Positions 1 to 5,024 of a stretch of 5,024 nt of DNA are shown piece after piece. A model generated the notes under the pieces. The model did not search any database, had not been told where the DNA came from, and saw only the letters and a program-made list of their open reading frames with translations. This DNA comes from Verrucomicrobiota bacterium (GTDB lineage: Bacteria > Chlamydiota > Chlamydiia > Chlamydiales > FEN-1388), in the NCBI GenBank assembly GCA_018239705.1, contig JAFEGS010000099.1:1-5024 (forward strand), in the 5' to 3' direction. Position 1 is the first letter of the stretch. Each line of letters begins with the position of its first letter. Made by a program: the position numbers and the translations under genes.

Positions 1-765
1 ATCACCAATTGACAAGAGGGAGAATGTTCGCGCAGAATCACCAGCACTCATGCCCATCATAGCCATACCGATAATCAGACCGCCGATAATGTTGATGGTG
101 GTGATAACGAGACCGGCGATAGCATCTCCCTTAACGAACTTCATCGCACCATCCATAGCACCATAGAGCTGGCTCTCTTTTTGCAGTGCGAGGCGACGCT
201 CTCTACCCTGATTGGAGTCGATAAGCCCTGCGCGCATATCGGCGTCAATAGCCATCTGTTTACCCGGCATAGCGTCAAGCGTAAAGCGGGCGGCAACCTC
301 AGCCACACGCTCAGCACCCTTAACAATAACGATAAACTGCACCATGGTGATGATCAAGAAGATCACACCTCCAACCACAAAGTTACCTCCAACGACGAAG
401 TTTCCGAAGGCGAAGATGATCTCTCCGGCGTTTGCATGCAAAAGGATCTGCCTCGTAGCAGAGATGTTTAAACCAAGCCGAAAGAGCGTCGTAAAGAGAA
501 GAAGAGAGGGGAAAATAGAGAGGTGCACGGCACTTGGGATATAGAGCGCAACCATGATCAGGGCAACAGACACTGTTAAGTTTGTAGCAATCAAATAGTC
601 AATTGCCGTAGGGGGTAGAGGGATGATCAGCATACTGATGATACCGGTAAGCACAAGAGCTAAAACGACATCAGCTGAGCGCTGTACGTTTTCGAGAGAG
701 CGGTCTCCTCCGAGCCTAGCGGTGACACCATCGAGAATTTGCCGTATCTTTAATAAAATATTCAT
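1..765 (-). CDS. sctV: Type III secretion export gate protein SctV (CdsV/LcrD/FlhA family), N-terminal 255 residues, truncated by window edge
   Basis: This is the open 5' part of a gene reading leftward out of the window; 255 codons are present with no stop, against about 700 residues in the family. SctV forms the nonameric inner-membrane export gate of the type III secretion system; the part seen here is the membrane domain, and the cytoplasmic ring domain lies outside. The FHIPEP-family signature is at residues 153-176 and includes RFTLDAMPGKQMAID. Other family landmarks are FRLGLNISATR (95-105), GAERVAEV (150-157) and YGAMDGAMKFVKGDAIAG (201-218). Hydrophobic segments lie near 31-50, 54-76, 115-148 and 214-238. 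The ATG at 765-763 is the first possible start, because an in-frame TAG sits two codons upstream (771-769). The Shine-Dalgarno is weak, which fits translation coupled to sctU, which ends 27 bases upstream. Family assignment is very secure; the chlamydial name cdsV rests on similarity recalled from memory and gene order. Confidence 0.96.
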   Translation of the reverse strand, partial: MNILLKIRQILDGVTARLGGDRSLENVQRSADVVLALVLTGIISMLIIPLPPTAIDYLIATNLTVSVALIMVALYIPSAVHLSIFPSLLLFTTLFRLGLNISATRQILLHANAGEIIFAFGNFVVGGNFVVGGVIFLIITMVQFIVIVKGAERVAEVAARFTLDAMPGKQMAIDADMRAGLIDSNQGRERRLALQKESQLYGAMDGAMKFVKGDAIAGLVITTINIIGGLIIGMAMMGMSAGDSARTFSLLSIGD

Positions 766-792
766 AGCCTACAAGTTTTTCGTTTAGTTTGG

Positions 793-1872
793 TTACATTT
801 GTAAAGTCGGTGTATTTGCCAAAGTGGCATCATCCTGAAGAGAGGCGATCCATCTAAGAATCTCTGCGAGAGCCTCATATGTCTCTTCAGGGACATATTC
901 ATACAATTTTCCCTCTTCCCACAGCTTATGCGCTAATGGGATATTGCGTACAATAGGAACTTTATGATCTTCGGCAATTTTTATGATTCTGTCTGCGATA
1001 AGGCCGCGCCCCATGGTGAGGATATAGGGAGCTGCGTCGTATTCTTTATCAAATCCAAGTGCAATTGCCAAGTGGGTAGGGTTAGTAACCACAGCCTTTG
1101 CTCGAGAAGCTGCCATACCGGGACCTTCACTATAGGCAATTTCGTGGGCAATCTGTTTTCGTTTACTCTTGATGAGAGGGTCTCCCTCTGTATCCTTGTA
1201 TTCCTGCTTGACCTCAAATTTTTCCATCCGCATCTCTTTTTCGAAATTATGCTTTTGATAGGCAAGGTCAAATATAGCTATGACAACAAAGAAAATCCCT
1301 ACTTTTATAATAACTTCGTAGAGGAAATGGACAAAGACCTGTGCGGAGGCCGCTACGGGAAGCTCCACTGTTTTTACTAAGACAGGAAGGCTGGACATCA
1401 TCACCGTATATACCAGTATGGCAGCAATGAAAATTTTGAGCAGCGATTTCAGCAGCTCAACGAATGTTTTCATCTTAAACTTTGCCTTGAGGTTATCTAC
1501 AGGGTTGAATTTCTTGATATCAAACTTGAAGACTTCGGGTGAAAAAACGGGACCTGTTGTAATAAACGTGACGAGGCATCCGGCTAGTGCTACAGTGAGC
1601 ATGATCGGGATACTACAGATGAATATCACATAGAACGAATTCATGAACATCCCTGTAATTGTCGGCAGAAGATCAGGACCTGTGATCTCTTTGAAGGTTG
1701 TCAGCATCACTGAGCTCAGGTTGTTATAGAGGGAATCGGTCATCGCGAGGGTAACCATCATCGATACCACAAACGTAAAAGCTGCGGGAAAGTCCTGAGA
1801 CTTTGCTATTTGCCCCTTACGCTTCGCATCGCGAAGCTTCTTTGGGGTCGCTTTTTCGGTTTTTTCGCCCAT
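793..1872 (-). CDS. sctU: Type III secretion export-switch protein SctU (CdsU/YscU/FlhB family)
   Basis: This is a complete 359-residue protein, the usual length for the family. SctU sits in the inner membrane beside the SctRST/SctV export gate and changes substrate class after self-cleavage. The N-terminus GEKTEKATPKKLRDAKRKG is the classic basic family start. Four hydrophobic stretches follow (about 28-46, 77-105, 143-165 and 183-204), then a charged linker containing EKFEVKQEYKDTEGDP (217-232). The cytoplasmic domain carries the self-cleavage motif NPTH at 264-267, preceded by VVT and followed by LAIAL; cleavage in the family is between N264 and P265. The conserved IPLAHKLW (311-318) and the VPEETYEALAEIL segment (327-339) are also present. 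All catalytic features look intact. The ATG at 1872 is the first start after an in-frame TAA, and no strong Shine-Dalgarno is visible. It is followed by sctV after 27 bases, so one transcript is likely. Confidence 0.97.
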   Translation of the reverse strand: MGEKTEKATPKKLRDAKRKGQIAKSQDFPAAFTFVVSMMVTLAMTDSLYNNLSSVMLTTFKEITGPDLLPTITGMFMNSFYVIFICSIPIMLTVALAGCLVTFITTGPVFSPEVFKFDIKKFNPVDNLKAKFKMKTFVELLKSLLKIFIAAILVYTVMMSSLPVLVKTVELPVAASAQVFVHFLYEVIIKVGIFFVVIAIFDLAYQKHNFEKEMRMEKFEVKQEYKDTEGDPLIKSKRKQIAHEIAYSEGPGMAASRAKAVVTNPTHLAIALGFDKEYDAAPYILTMGRGLIADRIIKIAEDHKVPIVRNIPLAHKLWEEGKLYEYVPEETYEALAEILRWIASLQDDATLANTPTLQM

Positions 1873-1907
1873 AGGTATACACCATTAAATACACAATATT
1901 GCAGCAC

Positions 1908-1936
1908 AGTATAGGCCTTCTCTCGAAGGAAAGCAA
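1908..1936 (-). promoter_or_regulatory. Predicted housekeeping-sigma promoter for sctU-sctV
   Basis: On the minus strand, TTGCTT (1936-1931) is separated by exactly 17 bases from TATACT (1913-1908), a 5/6 match to the -10 consensus. Transcription would start near 1901, about 29 bases before the sctU ATG. The spacer contains a perfect 5-bp dyad, CCTTC-4-GAAGG (1916-1929), which could be an operator or chance. The -35 is only half consensus. This is sequence inference only; no transcript data are available. Confidence 0.5.
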
Positions 1937-2000
1937 GAACCTAACTATCCTATACTTTAATTCTATAATTTTTTCTTTAATAATAGAAGAAATATTTTAT

Positions 2001-2029
2001 TTGCGTTTAGTTGGGTATCTCTGTAGAAT
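2001..2029 (+). promoter_or_regulatory. Predicted housekeeping-sigma promoter for ychF and the acetyltransferase gene
   Basis: TTGCGT (2001-2006), a 17-base spacer and TAGAAT (2024-2029, 5/6 match to the -10 consensus) precede the ychF ATG. The predicted start near 2036 leaves a leader of about 23 bases. Upstream, 1940-2000 is very AT-rich and includes a perfect TATAAT at 1964-1969, but that has no good -35 partner at 16-18 bases. This promoter overlaps the alternative TTG start at 2011, which argues against that start being used. The -35 matches only its TTG half. Confidence 0.42.
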
Positions 2030-2048
2030 GTGTGAGCAAAATTTCTAC

Positions 2049-2053
2049 GAGAG
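2049..2053 (+). promoter_or_regulatory. Ribosome binding site that decides the ychF start
   Basis: GAGAG lies five bases upstream of the ATG at 2059. It is a moderate Shine-Dalgarno. Together with family alignment it favours ATG 2059 over the in-frame TTG at 2011, which would add 16 residues not found in YchF proteins and lies inside the predicted promoter. Confidence 0.55.
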
Positions 2054-2058
2054 TTACT

Positions 2059-3162
2059 ATGTCAGCTTCAGGTCTTTCATGTGGGTTTGTGGGGCTACCC
2101 AATGTCGGAAAATCTACCCTTTTTAACGCCGTAACAGCAAGCCGGGCTCCGGCTGCCAACTATCCTTTCTGCACAATCGACCCGAATAGCGGCACCGTTG
2201 AGGTGATCGATCCGCGCCTTGAAATTCTTTCGAAAATGTCCAATAGCACGCGTATCATCTACGCTACGACAGAATTTGTCGATATCGCGGGTCTCGTAGA
2301 GGGAGCATCAAAGGGCGAAGGCCTGGGAAATGCCTTTTTGTCACACATTCGCGCAACCGATGCGATCGTTCACGTAGTCAGGTGCTTCGATTCTTCAGAC
2401 GTTATTCACGTGAAAGGGCGTGTCGACCCCATCGAAGACATTGAAATTATCAACCTCGAGCTCATCTTGGCAGACCTTGCCTCGTGTGAAAATAGCCTGG
2501 CCAAAGTCGAAAAACAGCTTAAAACGAAAAAGGAGCTGCAGCCGGTAGCCGCTGCTCTTGCAAAAGTGAGAGATCACCTCAACAAGAATCTGCCTGTTCG
2601 CTCTCTTGTGTTGACATCCGAAGAAAAGGCGGCGCTTGAGCAGTACCCATTCCTGACGCAGAAAAAAATGCTCTATGCAGCCAATGTCTCAGAAGAGTCG
2701 CTGCCGTCGATGGAAAATGAATATGTCCAGAAGGTGAGAGAGTATGCGCACAAAGAGGGGTCTGAAGTTATTCCTATCTGTGCGAAGCTCGAAGAGGAGA
2801 TTGCGCAGCTTCCGGCTTCTGAGAGGCAGGAATTTTTACAGTCGCTCGGTTTTGCTGAATCAGGACTGCAGCGCCTCGTCAAGAGTGCATTTGAGATGCT
2901 TGGTCTCCTTACCTTTATCACCACCGGTGAGATAGAGACGAGGGCGTGGACCATTACACAGGGTTCCACTGCCGTGGAGGCTGCCGGGAAGATCCACACC
3001 GATATCCAGAAGGGTTTTATCAGGGCAGAGGTGGTTACTTTTGATGATTTTGTCCATTATGATGGAAGAGTGGGAGCAAAAGCTGCAGGCAAGGCGCGAG
3101 CTGAAGGCCGCGAGTACATAGTGAAGGATGGAGATATTGTCCTCTTTTTGCACAGTAATTAG
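2059..3162 (+). CDS. ychF: Ribosome-associated P-loop ATPase YchF (OLA1/Obg-family)
   Basis: With the ATG at 2059 the product is 367 residues, close to the usual 363. YchF is a near-universal cytoplasmic Obg-family NTPase that prefers ATP and associates with ribosomes; it is linked to translation and oxidative-stress control. Motifs in order are: Walker A/G1 GLPNVGKST (12-20); NYPFCTIDPNSG (34-45); G3 DIAGLVEGASKGEGLGN (75-91), which has a hydrophobic residue in place of the usual catalytic glutamine, as in this family; HVVRCF (105-110); the NVSE motif (209-212) in place of the GTP-specific NKxD, explaining ATP preference; and CAKLE (241-245) at G5. H117 aligns with the E. coli His114 implicated in hydrolysis (alignment from memory). 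A C-terminal TGS domain spans about 283-366 with RAWTITQGSTA and KGFIRAEV. The start has a GAGAG Shine-Dalgarno. It is divergent from sctU, as in Chlamydia, and is followed after 9 bases by an acetyltransferase gene. Confidence 0.97.
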   Translation: MSASGLSCGFVGLPNVGKSTLFNAVTASRAPAANYPFCTIDPNSGTVEVIDPRLEILSKMSNSTRIIYATTEFVDIAGLVEGASKGEGLGNAFLSHIRATDAIVHVVRCFDSSDVIHVKGRVDPIEDIEIINLELILADLASCENSLAKVEKQLKTKKELQPVAAALAKVRDHLNKNLPVRSLVLTSEEKAALEQYPFLTQKKMLYAANVSEESLPSMENEYVQKVREYAHKEGSEVIPICAKLEEEIAQLPASERQEFLQSLGFAESGLQRLVKSAFEMLGLLTFITTGEIETRAWTITQGSTAVEAAGKIHTDIQKGFIRAEVVTFDDFVHYDGRVGAKAAGKARAEGREYIVKDGDIVLFLHSN

Positions 3163-3171
3163 AGATCGCCA

Positions 3172-3867
3172 ATGAGTAAAGAGATTATACGAGTGACTCA
3201 TGAGTTAAGTGCAAGTGACAGACAAGCACTCAAAGAGGCCTACCGGATCTCGTATAAGAACTCCACCTGGACAGAGACACATCCTGAGATCAAGCAGTGG
3301 TACGATACTGAAGAGGGCAAAGAGTGGTGCGCCGACGCATGCGACTTTTACATGGACCTTGTCGGGAGTAAAAGCTGTGAGATGGCAGTTGCAAAGGATG
3401 TACGAGGGGATGAGATCATCGCAGCACTCTTTATTCTCAACGGAGAGAGCTTCTTTACCTGTGCTGATCTGCAGTCGCGACAGTTCATGGAAGGCATACT
3501 GAAGAAGGTATCAGCTATCCCTGAAAAGACCGTATATATTGGAGAGCTCTTTGTACATCCCAACTACAGAGGTTTGATTGGAGGTAGAGCCATCCGTAAG
3601 ATGGTCTTGGCCTTGTACGCCAAGATGGGTTCGTATGGCTGTCAGCACATCGTCGCATGGACGCTGGACAGGGCCGAAAACATTGCGATGTACAGGAAAA
3701 TTGGCCTTAAGGAGATCCCCGGCGTGGAAAATGAGAAGGGTATTGATCTCTTTCGGCCGAAAGTGAGCGATCGAAATCAATACACAAAATCTACAAAATG
3801 GCCTGCTGTGTACTTATCAGCAGGCGTTGATCAATTGCTTAGCTGTTTTCTTGGATCACCTGTCTGA
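3172..3867 (+). CDS. GNAT-fold N-acetyltransferase, substrate unknown
   Basis: This is a 231-residue protein. A GNAT enzyme transfers an acetyl group from acetyl-CoA to an amine; the substrate cannot be read from the sequence. The core is at about 120-182: YIGELFVHPNYRGLIGGRA (122-140) is the beta4/CoA-pyrophosphate-loop region, and AWTLDRAENIAMYRKIGLKEI (162-182) is motif B with the typical N...YxxxG pattern. The pyrophosphate loop reads R133-G-L-I-G-G, so the first glycine of the usual RxxGxG is replaced by Ile136. The N-terminal 110 residues are acidic and aromatic-rich (for example a tryptophan/aspartate stretch near 33-63) and I do not recognise a subfamily. The ATG at 3172 has AGAGA (3161-3165) six bases upstream, overlapping the ychF stop, so cotranscription with ychF is likely. 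The last 22 or so residues are encoded across a hairpin and over the 3' end of the convergent gene (29-base overlap), so they may be a recent extension rather than conserved protein. Confidence 0.85.
   Translation: MSKEIIRVTHELSASDRQALKEAYRISYKNSTWTETHPEIKQWYDTEEGKEWCADACDFYMDLVGSKSCEMAVAKDVRGDEIIAALFILNGESFFTCADLQSRQFMEGILKKVSAIPEKTVYIGELFVHPNYRGLIGGRAIRKMVLALYAKMGSYGCQHIVAWTLDRAENIAMYRKIGLKEIPGVENEKGIDLFRPKVSDRNQYTKSTKWPAVYLSAGVDQLLSCFLGSPV
3786..3825 (-). terminator. Probable intrinsic terminator of the aminopropyltransferase gene
   Basis: A perfect 8-bp inverted repeat, GCCTGCTG (3801-3808) and CAGCAGGC (3818-3825), with a 9-base loop begins 13 bases after the minus-strand stop at 3839. 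Reading on the minus strand, the stem is followed by a T-rich but interrupted tract (CATTTTGTAGATTTTG). On the plus strand no T tract follows, so it is probably mainly a minus-strand terminator. It lies inside the annotated 3' end of the convergent acetyltransferase gene. Confidence 0.5.
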
Positions 3868-4873
3868 TACCTTTAGGTAAAGAAAACAGATTGCGGTGTG
3901 TCTCTCCATCATAGTGATTGAGTTTGTTTGAGAGGTTACGCTTGTCTAGGATGGAATCTACTGTCTCGCTTGACAATTTCGTGCATATCGGCTGGTTCGA
4001 GGCAAAGGCAAATCCCCACATTGCGACAAAGGAAGGGATATAGGCGCCGCCTGTCTCTACGCAAGGAAATACCTGCTTTAAATTGCTGATAATAGACAGA
4101 TGGCCTTCCATTTCCGGAAATAGCTGCATTGCCTGGAGAGCGAGAATGCCGTTTTGAGACAAGATTTTCTTGACCGAGGCGTAAAATTTGGGGCTATAGA
4201 GCTCAGTAACCGGGCTATCTTTGACCAGCTTATCGCAGATGTCTATGTAGATCACATCAAATTTTTCATTTGTCTTTTCAACGAATTCTTTACCGCACAT
4301 AATGAGAAGCTCTGTTTTTGGATGATCAAAGGTGCCTTGATGCCATTCCGGAAGGTGCTGTTTTACAGCTTGTATGACATCGCCATCGATGTCAACGAGC
4401 ACCAGGCGCTCTACAGAGGGGTGTTTTAAGATTTCGCGGGCAGTAGCACCTTCACCGGCCCCGATAACAAGTACTGATTTGGGATTGGGGTGGGCTACCA
4501 TTGCAGGGTGAATAAAGCTTTCGTGATAGATATGCTCATCTATTTGCGCAGACTGCACCTCTCCATCAATCAACAGTACTTTTCCAAAGTTTTTGGTGTC
4601 AATAACGGTATACTCTTGAAAAGGGCTGCGGCCGTTAGCCAGGACTTTTGTTACGTGTACAAAACAGAGCTCTTCTTCTGCTTGCTGATAAAAATCTAGA
4701 TACCAAAGGTTTTCTTGGGTGGCTATATTTTTACCGGAATCGAGCTGTTTTAGGGAAAAGGTGGAGGCTTGTGGGGTATCAGATCCGATGTAAAAGGGTG
4801 TTGTGTTTGCCAAAAGAGTGGTGGATAAAGCAGTTGATGCCATAAAGGGAATAATTTTTTTGAAAATATTCAT
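3839..4873 (-). CDS. speE: Aminopropyltransferase (spermidine synthase family) with apparent N-terminal signal peptide
   Basis: This 344-residue protein would transfer an aminopropyl group from decarboxylated S-adenosylmethionine to a polyamine or agmatine acceptor. The Rossmann domain has VIGAGEGATAREILKH (136-151), the ligand acidic pair in VDIDGDVI (160-167), PEWHQGTFDHP (175-185), and DICD (211-214) at the place of the usual DSSD, keeping the putative catalytic Asp211. HRNLFSLPK (326-334) matches the family's C-terminal signature. The GEGAT...PEWHQG pattern resembles the Thermus/ACL5-type enzymes (triamine or thermospermine synthases) more than E. coli SpeE; this is from memory. The catalytic fold starts near W57, so residues 1-55 are an extension; 1-22 have two lysines, a hydrophobic run and LLA, like a Sec signal peptide. 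The ATG at 4873 has AAGGA six bases upstream. No ATG, GTG or TTG codon lies between residue 21 and at least residue 78. The acceptor substrate is undetermined. Confidence 0.9.
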   Translation of the reverse strand: MNIFKKIIPFMASTALSTTLLANTTPFYIGSDTPQASTFSLKQLDSGKNIATQENLWYLDFYQQAEEELCFVHVTKVLANGRSPFQEYTVIDTKNFGKVLLIDGEVQSAQIDEHIYHESFIHPAMVAHPNPKSVLVIGAGEGATAREILKHPSVERLVLVDIDGDVIQAVKQHLPEWHQGTFDHPKTELLIMCGKEFVEKTNEKFDVIYIDICDKLVKDSPVTELYSPKFYASVKKILSQNGILALQAMQLFPEMEGHLSIISNLKQVFPCVETGGAYIPSFVAMWGFAFASNQPICTKLSSETVDSILDKRNLSNKLNHYDGETHRNLFSLPKGIRQVIQENS

Positions 4874-4879
4874 GGAATG

Positions 4880-4884
4880 TCCTT
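4880..4884 (-). promoter_or_regulatory. Strong ribosome binding site of the aminopropyltransferase gene
   Basis: On the minus strand AAGGA is followed by six bases (CATTCC) and the ATG at 4873-4871. This is the best Shine-Dalgarno in the window. It matters because it supports the long form of the protein, including the signal-peptide-like N-terminus. Confidence 0.75.
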
Positions 4885-4949
4885 GAGAGAATGGTTGAAA
4901 TTGTGTATTTAGAGTGACGATGCCACTTTTTGGCGTTTTTGGTCAAGTT

Positions 4950-4978
4950 ATGTTAAAACTGCGAGGTTTAAACGACAA
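4950..4978 (-). promoter_or_regulatory. Weak candidate promoter for the aminopropyltransferase gene
   Basis: On the minus strand TTGTCG (4978-4973) is followed after 17 bases by TAACAT (4955-4950), 4/6 matches each. It would give a leader of about 70 bases containing an imperfect 6-bp hairpin (4920-4925 with 4931-4936). The -35 element falls inside the AAACGAC repeats. A nearby TTGACC (4944-4939) has no -10 partner at the right distance. The call is tentative. Confidence 0.22.
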
Positions 4979-5024
4979 ACGACCAAAACGACAAACGACA
5001 CAAAAGACGAAAAGGACGAAAACG
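4970..5024 (+). repeat. T-free short tandem repeat, AAACGAC units, running off the right edge
   Basis: Four exact copies of AAACGAC occur at 4970-4976, 4977-4983, 4986-4992 and 4993-4999, arranged as two pairs with a 16-base period. Degenerate relatives (AAAAGACG, AAAAGGACG, AAAACG) continue to the window end. The whole 55-base stretch has no T on the plus strand. It lies upstream of the aminopropyltransferase gene; no gene could be supported in it, although it could be the end of one lying to the right. Confidence 0.7.

Noticed and set aside
119..141. Tandem GNFVVGGNFVVGG in SctV-like sequence considered as an unusual internal repeat (residues 121-133, encoded at about 367-405)
   Set aside because: Similar glycine-rich FVVGxNxVVG sequence is normal in the FlhA/SctV family, as far as I recall.
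181..544. Two overlapping plus-strand open frames (96 and 110 codons) at the left end
   Set aside because: They are antisense to sctV, whose conserved motifs are unmistakable across the same bases.
964..1380. 138-codon plus-strand open frame
   Set aside because: It is antisense to the conserved cytoplasmic domain of sctU, including NPTH, and its translation has no recognisable domain.
1964..1969. Perfect TATAAT on the plus strand upstream of ychF
   Set aside because: The sequence 16-18 bases upstream does not resemble a -35 element, and the surrounding DNA is so AT-rich that a chance match is likely.
2011..2058. Upstream TTG start adding 16 residues to YchF
   Set aside because: The extra residues have no counterpart in YchF proteins, the TTG lies inside the predicted promoter, and the ATG at 2059 has a suitable ribosome site.
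2860..3201. 113-codon minus-strand open frame over the end of ychF
   Set aside because: It is antisense to the conserved TGS domain of YchF and shows no protein-like features.
4918..4938. Imperfect hairpin followed by T's (4920-4925 with 4931-4936) as a plus-strand terminator
   Set aside because: The stem has only six pairs including a G-T, and no plus-strand gene ends there.

Overview
The window reads as a chromosomal segment of a bacterium of the phylum Chlamydiae, probably an environmental or amoeba-associated lineage rather than the genus Chlamydia. The main evidence is gene order plus protein similarity judged from memory. The export-gate genes sctV and sctU of a type III secretion system lie head-to-tail on the minus strand and are divergent from ychF. 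This is the chlamydial arrangement cdsV-cdsU-ychF (CT090-CT091-CT092 in C. trachomatis). The base composition is moderate rather than very AT-rich, and the genes to the right of ychF are not the usual C. trachomatis neighbours; both points fit a non-Chlamydia member of the order. No species-level claim is made.

Layout. Positions 1-765 (minus) hold the first 255 residues of SctV/CdsV, cut by the left edge of the window. Positions 793-1872 (minus) hold the complete SctU/CdsU with its NPTH self-cleavage site, 27 bases upstream of sctV and probably in the same transcript. Positions 1873-2058 are an AT-rich divergent control region with a plausible sigma70/sigma66-type promoter for each direction. 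Positions 2059-3162 (plus) hold the P-loop ATPase YchF. Positions 3172-3867 (plus) hold a GNAT-fold acetyltransferase 9 bases after ychF, probably co-transcribed. Positions 3839-4873 (minus) hold an aminopropyltransferase (spermidine-synthase family) that converges on, and overlaps, the acetyltransferase gene. Positions 4874-5024 hold its leader, a strong ribosome binding site and a T-free AAACGAC-type short repeat that runs off the right edge.

How the genes work together. SctU and SctV are adjacent inner-membrane parts of the same secretion machine: SctU switches substrate class and SctV forms the nonameric export gate. YchF is a housekeeping translation-associated ATPase and has no evident functional link beyond conserved position. 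The right half is accessory. The polyamine-synthesis enzyme carries what looks like an N-terminal secretion signal, with no usable downstream start for a cytoplasmic form, and it faces a GNAT acetyltransferase of unknown substrate. I see no mobile element, CRISPR array or RNA gene. The most unusual observation is the apparent export signal on the aminopropyltransferase.
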